NCBI GenBank assembly: GCA_015661745.1 | Contig: DQVL01000034.1 | Span: forward strand, 1-6,940 | From: Thermoprotei archaeon | Lineage (GTDB): Archaea; Thermoproteota; Nitrososphaeria; Geothermarchaeales; JDFR-13 | Direction of reading: 5' to 3' | DNA: 6,940 nucleotides | Shown here: piece by piece, positions 1 through 5,237 of the stretch | How the letters are laid out: every line of letters starts with the position of its first letter | How positions within the stretch are numbered: the stretch's first letter is position 1 | Made by a program: the position numbers and the translations under genes | The notes under the pieces: generated by a model | What the model was told of the DNA's origin: nothing | The model's input: only the letters and a program-made list of their open reading frames with translations | Database searches by the model: none

Positions 1-519
1 AGAACCCCGATAAAAATTAAAATCACTAAAACACCTAGTGGAGGGATAAGGATAAATAATGTAGATCCAAGATTTATAAAAACAATCAAGGATCAGTTAA
101 GGAATTATAAAATTTATAATGCAATAGTTTATATCGAGGGAGAGTTACCTATCGATCTTTTTGAAGAGATATTTCTAGGGCTAAAAAGATTTTATAGAGG
201 AGGATACTATCTATGGAAAGACTCGTGTCTAGTTGATATAGAAACTGGTAAAAAGTTTTCCTATATGGATCTTGGATCACTATTGATTCAAAAAGTTGAT
301 TTAATTCGAGTCTATGCAGTTAGAGATTTTAAACAGAAAATAGAACGTCCAATAATTTTAAAGAGAGGCGATAGGATCTTAGATCTTGCGGATAAAATAC
401 ATACAAGTATAAGGAAAAACCTAAAATATGCTCTTGTCAAAAGAGGGAATAAAATAATTAGAGTTAGTGGTTCATTTAAACTCGAGGATCTTGATATAGT
501 ATCTTTAAGGACTAAGTGA
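1..519 (+). CDS. DRG-family GTP-binding protein, C-terminal part with TGS domain (5' end outside window)
   Basis: The reading frame is open from base 1 to a TGA at 517-519 (172 visible residues), so the start and the G1-G3 motifs lie to the left of the window. Visible residues 2-60 match the DRG signature: a KITKTPSGGIRIN stretch (8-20), then NYKIYNAIVYIEGELPIDLFEEI (35-57, partly quoted from the family pattern YxxxNAxVxIRED). Residues 101-170 form a TGS domain, a small beta-grasp fold (LIRVYAV, then PIILKRGDRILDLADKIH, then LEDLDIVSL). DRG proteins are ribosome-associated GTPases of the Obg superfamily. Where DRGs carry the G4 motif NKID, this protein reads YLWKDSCLV (70-78), and the G5 stretch before the TGS domain is short, so guanine binding may be weak or lost. 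The last 15 bp overlap the convergent DUF655 gene. The family call is quite sure; GTPase activity is uncertain. Confidence 0.8.
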   Translation, partial: RTPIKIKITKTPSGGIRINNVDPRFIKTIKDQLRNYKIYNAIVYIEGELPIDLFEEIFLGLKRFYRGGYYLWKDSCLVDIETGKKFSYMDLGSLLIQKVDLIRVYAVRDFKQKIERPIILKRGDRILDLADKIHTSIRKNLKYALVKRGNKIIRVSGSFKLEDLDIVSLRTK

Positions 520-1098
520 AGAGCTGTATTTTTTAGCCCATATAAGAAGTATAACGTGTTGAGACATACCCTTTATCTCTTCTAAAATTTTATCTCTTAA
601 AGCTGATATAGGATCTATACCCACCCTCTCTCTAATGTCATTATAAGATTCAAAGGGAGCATCTTCCCTCTCTTCAATAATGGTCATAACCTTTTTTTTA
701 CCAATAGATGGAAGTAATTCAAGAGAATGGCCTCGATGACTTACTGGACCTGCTTTATTGAAAAAATCGACCCACTTTTCTTCCTCCATCAGTAATATCT
801 TTTCAATTGCTTTGCCTAACCTTTTCTTCGCATTTTCAGTCAATTGAGTGTACGAAAGATGTCTTAAAAACCGTTTTATCTTTCTTTTACCGTGTCCAAC
901 AAAAACTCTTTCTAATTCTCTAAAGTCGACATCAGGATCCAATTGAAACTCCATAAGTTTTAGATATCGTTCCCCAATAACTTGTCCTATTGAAAGATTT
1001 CCCTTCTTATAAATATCGAGCAAAACAGCAAAATCCTCCCATTCTCTATCTTTTACATTTCTATACATATAGAAAACCTCTGATGGTGGGTCTGACAT
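505..1098 (-). CDS. DUF655 family predicted nucleic-acid-binding protein (COG1491)
   Basis: The 197-residue product matches the archaeal DUF655 family, predicted to bind nucleic acid through an OB-like N-terminal half and a C-terminal helix-hairpin-helix; no reaction is established. Visible signs are a short beta-rich N-terminal part (EVFYMYRN, then IGQVIGERYLKLMEF at 37-51), the family motif VFVGHGKRKIKR (65-76), LSYTQLT (81-87), DFFNKAGPVSHRGHSLELLP (111-130) and the HhH-like LLPSIGKKKVMTIIEERE (128-145). It starts at an ATG 8 bp after the rpo4 stop. There is no strong SD, only a TGAT stretch about 7 nt upstream, so it is probably read from the rpo4 message. Its last 5 codons overlap the convergent DRG-like gene. 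The rpl21e-rpo4-DUF655 order is common in archaea and suggests a role in ribosome or RNA metabolism. The ksgA/dim1 methyltransferase gene that often follows is absent here. Confidence 0.88.
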   Translation of the reverse strand: MSDPPSEVFYMYRNVKDREWEDFAVLLDIYKKGNLSIGQVIGERYLKLMEFQLDPDVDFRELERVFVGHGKRKIKRFLRHLSYTQLTENAKKRLGKAIEKILLMEEEKWVDFFNKAGPVSHRGHSLELLPSIGKKKVMTIIEEREDAPFESYNDIRERVGIDPISALRDKILEEIKGMSQHVILLIWAKKYSSSLSP

Positions 1099-1106
1099 AA
1101 ATTAAA

Positions 1107-1454
1107 TCAAATTACTTTTTCCTCTTTCAATATATTAAGTATCTTATCTGGTAGATCACCTAGTATGACTTTCTCATAGAAGATCTCTTTAATTTCCTCC
1201 GTTGATCTAGGAAGAATATTTATTATTTGTACCGCCTTTTCTTCATCTACACCATCTAACTCCATTAGTTTCCTCTTTAACGACTTAGCCTTTTCTGGAG
1301 TGATTTTAGAAAATTTATTTATATACTCTTTTACTTTTATGGTTATCGGGGGAAGTTCCTCATCCGGTATATCAAGAGAATCTAATATCTCTTTCAACTC
1401 GGGAATTGAAATTGGTTCCTTACCTAAAATTTTACGGCCTACTTCCTCGCTCAT
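1107..1454 (-). CDS. rpo4: DNA-directed RNA polymerase subunit Rpo4 (RpoF, Rpb4-like)
   Basis: The 115-residue product has the length and pattern of archaeal Rpo4, the partner of Rpo7 (RpoE) in the stalk of archaeal RNA polymerase, which contacts TFE and emerging RNA. The N-terminal part contains PISIPELKEIL (14-24), the middle has ITIKVKEYINKFSKITPEKAKSLKRKL (37-63, an Rpb4-type tip region), and the C-terminal half is a helical HRDC-like bundle with LDGVDEEKAVQIINILPRS (66-84), typical of the family. It starts at ATG 1454, 50 bp after the end of rpl21e. A TATA-like box in that gap lies at the right distance for a near-leaderless transcript, so it may be transcribed both from the rpl21e promoter and from its own. 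It is followed after 8 bp by DUF655. Identification is secure. Confidence 0.95.
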   Translation of the reverse strand: MSEEVGRKILGKEPISIPELKEILDSLDIPDEELPPITIKVKEYINKFSKITPEKAKSLKRKLMELDGVDEEKAVQIINILPRSTEEIKEIFYEKVILGDLPDKILNILKEEKVI

Positions 1455-1480
1455 ACCAATAATATCCTATGTTGTACCAA

Positions 1481-1490
1481 TAAATATATC
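1481..1490 (-). promoter_or_regulatory. TATA-like box upstream of rpo4
   Basis: GATATATTTA on the minus strand, centred about 26 bp before 1459, would start a transcript only about 5 nt before the rpo4 ATG (1454). No good SD lies at the usual 5-8 nt (GGAT is 9 nt away), which fits a leaderless or near-leaderless message separate from rpl21e. Confidence 0.4.
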
Positions 1491-1504
1491 GATTAATAAA
1501 AGAG

Positions 1505-1798
1505 TTATTTATCCCTGTGTAACTTTAAATGCTCAGGTGGAACAATTAATTTTACCGATTTATTACCCTTTGACACTTCAACTATAAACGCTTTTCCTCT
1601 TCTTTCTAGTATACTACCCACCTTACCATGATAACGTCTATGTGGCATCCCATTATGATGCTTGGGATTAATATATATTACTACCTTATCACCTTTTTTT
1701 AGCTGATTTATCGAGAGAAAATGATCACTAAATCCATGATTTCCCTTCTTTTTTAACAATCTTCTTGTTTTTACTCTAAATCCTCTTGATTGGGGCAT
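1505..1798 (-). CDS. rpl21e: 50S ribosomal protein L21e (eL21)
   Basis: The 97-residue product is archaeal L21e, a large-subunit protein near the central protuberance and 5S rRNA side of the ribosome. The family opening MPQSRGFRVKTRRLLKKK is plain, followed by a beta-barrel part with LKKGDKVVIYINPKHHNGMPHRRYHGK (33-59, of which GMPHRRYHGK is the signature) and IVEVSKGNKSVKLIVPPEHLKLH (72-94). Length is normal. The start ATG has GGTG at 1804-1807, 5 nt upstream, and a TATA box near 1846, so this is the first gene of the rpl21e-rpo4-DUF655 cluster with its own promoter. Identification is secure. Confidence 0.97.
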   Translation of the reverse strand: MPQSRGFRVKTRRLLKKKGNHGFSDHFLSINQLKKGDKVVIYINPKHHNGMPHRRYHGKVGSILERRGKAFIVEVSKGNKSVKLIVPPEHLKLHRDK

Positions 1799-1803
1799 AC
1801 AAA

Positions 1804-1807
1804 CACC
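1804..1807 (-). promoter_or_regulatory. Shine-Dalgarno site of rpl21e
   Basis: GGTG on the minus strand, 5 nt before the ATG at 1798, pairs with the archaeal 16S 3' end (CACCUCC) and fixes the start. Confidence 0.7.
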
Positions 1808-1818
1808 TTTGCCTAGTT

Positions 1819-1824
1819 AAAAAA
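1819..1824 (-). terminator. Possible T-run terminator of srp54
   Basis: A run of six T on the minus strand, about 55 bp past the srp54 stop. Archaeal termination often occurs at T runs without a hairpin. It coincides with the predicted rpl21e transcript start, so a dual role is possible; the call is weak. Confidence 0.25.
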
Positions 1825-1839
1825 TTCTTATTATAACGT

Positions 1840-1850
1840 GATATATATAC
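1840..1850 (-). promoter_or_regulatory. TATA box of rpl21e
   Basis: On the minus strand the stretch reads GTATATATATC. It lies about 26 bp before a transcript start predicted near 1820, giving a leader of about 21 nt that contains the SD at 1804-1807. It sits in the 81-bp spacer between srp54 and rpl21e. A second AT-rich candidate (actttatag, 1852-1860) lies just upstream. Confidence 0.55.
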
Positions 1851-1879
1851 TATAAAGTGTCATAACAGCCCTATTAAAT

Positions 1880-3214
1880 CTAGAGTTGTCTTGTAGATTT
1901 AAGCATTTCCTTAAACATACGTTTATGCTTCCTATCCTTCATGAGCTTCTGCATGATTTTATATTGTTTAATTAAATTTTTTATTAAACGCTCATCAACA
2001 CCCGATCCTCTACTTATCCTAGTTATTCTAGATCCCTTAATGATAGATGGATTGATTTTCTCTTCTATTGTCATTGAATTTATGGCTGCTTTCCACTTTC
2101 TAATAACCGTCTCCATTTCATCAATTTCCTCTTTTCTAAATTTACCAGAAAATCCTGGCAGATATGAAAGTATTTTATATAATCCCCCCATTTTTTCAAT
2201 ATTTTCAAATTGTGTTACTACATCAACCAATGTTAACCTTCCCTTAGCTAATTCTCTCAATTTTTTCTCGTCGTAAACTTCTCTCTTTAATAACCGTTCA
2301 ACCCTAGTCAATAAACCGTCTAAATCACCTAGTCCTAAGAGCCTAGATACAAAGCTTTTTGGATCATAAGGTTCCAGATCATCAACTTTTTCTCCGACAC
2401 CTAAGAATAATATCTTTGCACCGGATGCGACTGAGGCTGATATAGCTCCACCACCTTTAGATGAACCATCCATTTTTGAAACTATAATGCCATCAATGTT
2501 AACTCTACTCTTTAATGCTAATGTATGGTCATATGCTTTTTGCCCCATATAGGCATCAATAACAAGGATAGTAAAATCGGGAGTCAAATATTTATATATA
2601 TTTTCAAGCTCCTTAAGTAAAGACTCCTCATTTTTATGTCTACCGGCCGTATCTACTAGTATAACATCCCTATCCTTAAGTATATCCAAAATAGTTCTAA
2701 TCTTTTCGTTAAGTGACGTACCTTCTATATTTATAAATTTGATTTTTTCTACATCGGCTTGGATCCTATTTACAAGTTGTTCCAACTGCTCAATTGCTGC
2801 AGGTCTATGAATATCAAGACTAAAAACACCCACTCTCAATCCATTTTCCGCAAAATATTTGGCCAGTTTAGCTACTGACGTTGTCTTACCCGACCCCTCC
2901 AACCCTATAAATAGAATAACAAAAGGTTTTTTTGCTATAATTATATCTCTCTTTTCTTCACCCAAAATTTTAACTAGCTCTTCATAGAGGATTTTTATAA
3001 CTAAATCTTTTAATTGCACACCTCTACTTTGACTATATTCATTTAAAACCCTTTCTTTTATTCTTTTACTTATTTCGAAAACTACCTTTACATTTACATC
3101 GGCTGATAAAAGGATTCTCTGAAGTTCTTTTATTATTTCATCCAGGCTTTTCTTATCTATATAAGACTTTGACCTAATTTTGTCTATAAGTTCTTTGAAT
3201 CTCTTGTCTAACAT
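1880..3214 (-). CDS. srp54: Signal recognition particle 54 kDa protein SRP54 (Ffh)
   Basis: SRP54 is the GTPase of the signal recognition particle: it binds 7S RNA and the signal peptide and docks with FtsY at the membrane. From ATG 3214 the product is 444 residues, the usual archaeal length. The N domain starts MLDKRFKELIDKI and holds the LLSADVNVKVV motif (35-45). The G domain has the P-loop GLEGSGKTTS (104-113), DIHRPAA (134-140), DTAGR (188-192) and the specificity motif SKMDG (246-250, usually TKxDG). The M domain (about 316-444) carries the RNA-binding stretch AINSM...NPSII...GSRITRISRGSG (377-405). The finger loop after LPGF is short and charged (SGKFRKEE) rather than hydrophobic. The frame is also open to an ATG at 3223 and a GTG at 3256, which would add MKYIQQTVCPVMIG. 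I prefer 3214 because the family begins MLD/MLE there, but a TATA box near 3281 would give a leaderless transcript at the GTG. Function is sure, start is not. Confidence 0.95.
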   Translation of the reverse strand: MLDKRFKELIDKIRSKSYIDKKSLDEIIKELQRILLSADVNVKVVFEISKRIKERVLNEYSQSRGVQLKDLVIKILYEELVKILGEEKRDIIIAKKPFVILFIGLEGSGKTTSVAKLAKYFAENGLRVGVFSLDIHRPAAIEQLEQLVNRIQADVEKIKFINIEGTSLNEKIRTILDILKDRDVILVDTAGRHKNEESLLKELENIYKYLTPDFTILVIDAYMGQKAYDHTLALKSRVNIDGIIVSKMDGSSKGGGAISASVASGAKILFLGVGEKVDDLEPYDPKSFVSRLLGLGDLDGLLTRVERLLKREVYDEKKLRELAKGRLTLVDVVTQFENIEKMGGLYKILSYLPGFSGKFRKEEIDEMETVIRKWKAAINSMTIEEKINPSIIKGSRITRISRGSGVDERLIKNLIKQYKIMQKLMKDRKHKRMFKEMLKSTRQL

Positions 3215-3275
3215 TCCGATCATTACAGGACACACCGTCTGTTGAATATATTTCACCCATATAGTATTTAGTTCC

Positions 3276-3286
3276 TATAATATTTA
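3276..3286 (-). promoter_or_regulatory. TATA-like box of srp54
   Basis: TAAATATTATA on the minus strand is centred at 3281. A start about 26 bp downstream falls at 3254-3256, exactly at the GTG codon. A second AT-rich stretch at about 3261-3272 would give a start near 3238 and a short leader before the ATGs at 3223 and 3214. The sequence does not settle which is used. Confidence 0.4.
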
Positions 3287-3293
3287 CATCCAC

Positions 3294-3305
3294 AAATATT
3301 TTAAA
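3294..3305 (+). promoter_or_regulatory. TATA-like box of nadM
   Basis: AAATATTTTAAA is centred near 3300, about 27 bp before the nadM ATG at 3328, the spacing expected of leaderless archaeal genes. No SD is present between the box and the ATG. Confidence 0.5.
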
Positions 3306-3327
3306 GTTCAATTATTAGGTTAGTACG

Positions 3328-3858
3328 ATGAAGGAGAAAATCGCGTTATTAGTAGGGAGATTTCAACCATTTCATAAGGGACATTTACATGCGGTAATGT
3401 ATATCTTGGAACGCCATAGCTACCTATATATCGGTGTTGGGAGCGCACTTGAATCCCATACAAAAAGGAATCCATTTACATTTTCAGAACGATTAGAAAT
3501 GATCAGATTAGCTCTTGAAGAAGCGGGCATCTCTCGGGATCTATATTATATAATTCCTATTCCAGACTCAAAATATCACGGTACATGGGTTTCACTTGTA
3601 AAAATCTTGATCCCAAAATTTGACATAGTATATACAAATGATCCACTAACTAGAATTCTAATGTATGAAAGTGGGTACAATGTAGAACACATACCATATT
3701 TCCATAGAGAGATATATACTGGCGAGGAATTTAGAAATCGCGTTGTCACTAATAGAGAGTGGAGGGAAATTGTCCCTAATGCAGTATATAATTACATTAT
3801 GAAGAATAAGCTATATACACGCATAATTCAACTCTGGAAAACTGATAAAGTCAGATAG
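3328..3858 (+). CDS. nadM: Nicotinamide-nucleotide adenylyltransferase, archaeal type
   Basis: NadM joins NMN and ATP to form NAD+ and pyrophosphate in the cytoplasm, the last step shared by NAD routes. The 176-residue product has the normal length of archaeal NMNATs. It opens with a Rossmann-type nucleotidyltransferase motif GRFQPFHKGHL (10-20) holding the (H/T)xGH signature (H16, H19). IGVGSA (35-40) and the NPFTFSERLEMI segment (48-59) with the family's ER pair follow. The second nucleotide-binding motif, often GTxIRxxM, reads GEEFRNRV (132-139), so T, I and M are replaced while the Arg is kept. No SD precedes the ATG; a TATA-like box at about 3294-3305 places the transcript start near the ATG, pointing to leaderless translation. 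It is divergent from srp54 and is followed by the FKBP gene in the same direction. Identification is secure. Confidence 0.94.
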   Translation: MKEKIALLVGRFQPFHKGHLHAVMYILERHSYLYIGVGSALESHTKRNPFTFSERLEMIRLALEEAGISRDLYYIIPIPDSKYHGTWVSLVKILIPKFDIVYTNDPLTRILMYESGYNVEHIPYFHREIYTGEEFRNRVVTNREWREIVPNAVYNYIMKNKLYTRIIQLWKTDKVR

Positions 3859-3920
3859 CTTTTGAATTTGTTATGATAATTATATATTTTAAATAATCAT
3901 GCTTAAACGCTTACTATTTT

Positions 3921-3931
3921 AAATTATATAA
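3921..3931 (+). promoter_or_regulatory. TATA-like box of the FKBP gene
   Basis: AAATTATATAA in the 128-bp spacer predicts a start near 3952 and a leader of about 34 nt that includes the SD at 3976-3981. A second TATA-like stretch (TATATATTTT, 3881-3890) is an alternative and could also mark the end of the nadM transcript. Confidence 0.45.
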
Positions 3932-3975
3932 GACATTTAATGATTATGCATGGTTGGGTTATAAGTATCTGCTAT

Positions 3976-3981
3976 GGTGAT
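3976..3981 (+). promoter_or_regulatory. Strong Shine-Dalgarno site of the FKBP gene
   Basis: GGTGAT, 5 nt before the ATG at 3987, is the best SD of the window and supports the start that includes the basic N-terminal tail. Confidence 0.75.
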
Positions 3982-3986
3982 AGAAG

Positions 3987-4820
3987 ATGGCACAAAAAAA
4001 GGGTAGAAGTAAGGTAAGGAAGAAAGCTTCAGAAAAGACTATGAAGCATAAAACTGAGAACAACCAAACAAAGAAACAGAAATTAATAGTGAAAGAGGGA
4101 GACTTTGTTCTAATTGATTATACAGGAGAAATTAAAGATAGTGGCGAGGTATTTGATACAACTGATGAAGAGGAGGCTAAAAAACATGGTATATTCAATG
4201 AACGGACGGCATATGGACCTATGTTAGTTATTGTGGGAGAAAGATGGGTTGTAGAGGGACTAGATAAATCCTTGATAAACAAAGAAGAAGGAGAAGAATA
4301 CTCAATAGAGGTTCCACCAGAAGAGGGATTTGGAAGGAGGGATAGTAAGAAGATAGTTACAACAACAATAAGAAAATTAAGAAAATCAGGTTATGAGGGG
4401 GATTTGGCTCCTGGTGTAGTGATAAATGTCAATGGGACCCCTGCAATCGTAAGAGCAGTAGTAAGTGGCAGGGTTATGCTAGATTTTAACCCACCCTTAG
4501 CTGGAAAAACCCTAGTCTACAAAGTAAAGATAAGAAAGATAATCAAAGATAGAAGAGACAAAATAACATCATTGGTGGAAAAACATTTAAAACAGGATAT
4601 GCAGGGGATATCAATTGAGGAAGGTAACAATTCGGTGAAAATAGATATGAAAGATAAATCAATAATTAAACCGGAACTTCATTTGCATAAGAAGGCAATC
4701 GCTGAGGAGCTTATGAAATATATAGAGGGAATAAATGAAGTTATATTTATTGAACATATAGTAAGTGAAGAGGTTAAGAAAGAGGGGAAGCCTCAACAAG
4801 AAGCAAATCAAGTCCAATAG
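3987..4820 (+). CDS. FKBP-type peptidyl-prolyl cis-trans isomerase (SlyD-like) with Lys-rich N-terminal extension
   Basis: This family catalyses prolyl cis-trans isomerisation and acts as a chaperone. Residues 34-118 form the first FKBP part: GDFVLIDYTGEIKDSGEVFDTT (38-59, with Y45 and D57), VVEGLDKSL (88-96) and PPEEGFGRRD (110-119). An insert-in-flap chaperone domain follows (about 120-165). The fold closes with LDFNPPLAGKTLVYKVKI (165-182). Residues 190-262 form a further alpha/beta domain seen in crenarchaeal members, with LHLHKKAIAEELMKYIEGI (231-249). The first 32 residues are a disordered-looking basic tail with 13 Lys/Arg, unlike short bacterial SlyD. There is no signal peptide, so it is cytoplasmic. 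GGTGAT lies 5 nt upstream of the ATG, supporting this start. The Q/E-rich C-terminal tail (266-277) is encoded where the gene overlaps the convergent UPF0179 gene. Identification is secure. Confidence 0.93.
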   Translation: MAQKKGRSKVRKKASEKTMKHKTENNQTKKQKLIVKEGDFVLIDYTGEIKDSGEVFDTTDEEEAKKHGIFNERTAYGPMLVIVGERWVVEGLDKSLINKEEGEEYSIEVPPEEGFGRRDSKKIVTTTIRKLRKSGYEGDLAPGVVINVNGTPAIVRAVVSGRVMLDFNPPLAGKTLVYKVKIRKIIKDRRDKITSLVEKHLKQDMQGISIEEGNNSVKIDMKDKSIIKPELHLHKKAIAEELMKYIEGINEVIFIEHIVSEEVKKEGKPQQEANQVQ

Positions 4821-5235
4821 GACAGTCTAACCGATCAATAACTCTGTTTATGGTTATATTAGACTTTAGTTTGTGCCCATTATACACACAGAATTTAATA
4901 TATGGACATTGTTTTTCAGCACACTTAATTGGTGTATAAGATATAGGTACATTTAATACTAAATTTATTGATGGGATACTAAGTTTTATCGGAGCCTCTT
5001 CTACTTCGGCAAGCATTACATTTTTCTCAATTAATCTACAATAAACCTCACCCTTAGTTTTTAGTATTTTAGTTATTCTATAGTTAAATCCTATTTTTTT
5101 ATCACCAAAACAGACTCTAAAATATCTACATTTTTCACAGACATCATTTTTTACTAATATAAATTCATCCCCTGGTTTAGTGTTTTCGGGATCTACCAGA
5201 AAAAAGATTTTCTTCTTAGAATAAATTTTAACCAT
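4774..5235 (-). CDS. UPF0179 family cysteine-rich protein (COG2412)
   Basis: The 153-residue product matches UPF0179, an archaeal family of unknown function. It has eight cysteines: C33, C36 and C42 in CEKCRYFRVC; C66; C105, C110 and C116 in CAEKQCPYIKFC; and C138 in DCPIG. The two similar halves suggest a duplicated metal-binding unit, either zinc or an iron-sulfur cluster (inference). AEVEEAPIKLSIPS (76-89) is the family core. The ATG is 2 bp behind the egsA stop, with AGGTG at 5246-5250 placed 10 nt upstream inside egsA, so the two are one operon. The stop lies 47 bp inside the convergent FKBP gene, so residues 140-153, after the last cysteine, are encoded opposite the FKBP tail. The family call is good; biochemical role unknown. 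Confidence 0.85.
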   Translation of the reverse strand: MVKIYSKKKIFFLVDPENTKPGDEFILVKNDVCEKCRYFRVCFGDKKIGFNYRITKILKTKGEVYCRLIEKNVMLAEVEEAPIKLSIPSINLVLNVPISYTPIKCAEKQCPYIKFCVYNGHKLKSNITINRVIDRLDCPIGLDLLLVEASPLS

Positions 5236-5237
5236 AA

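Noticed and set aside
1300..1587. Open frame of 95 codons on the plus strand
   Set aside because: Antisense to rpo4 and rpl21e, no SD or family resemblance; a shadow of real genes.
1941..2276. Open frame of 111 codons on the plus strand, hydrophobic start
   Set aside because: Lies fully opposite the SRP54 M domain; the hydrophobicity follows from the complementary codons.
3859..3986. Possible tRNA or C/D box RNA in the largest spacer
   Set aside because: No tRNA cloverleaf, no TψC-like GTTCRA box, and no paired C and D boxes; the stretch is AT-rich promoter DNA.
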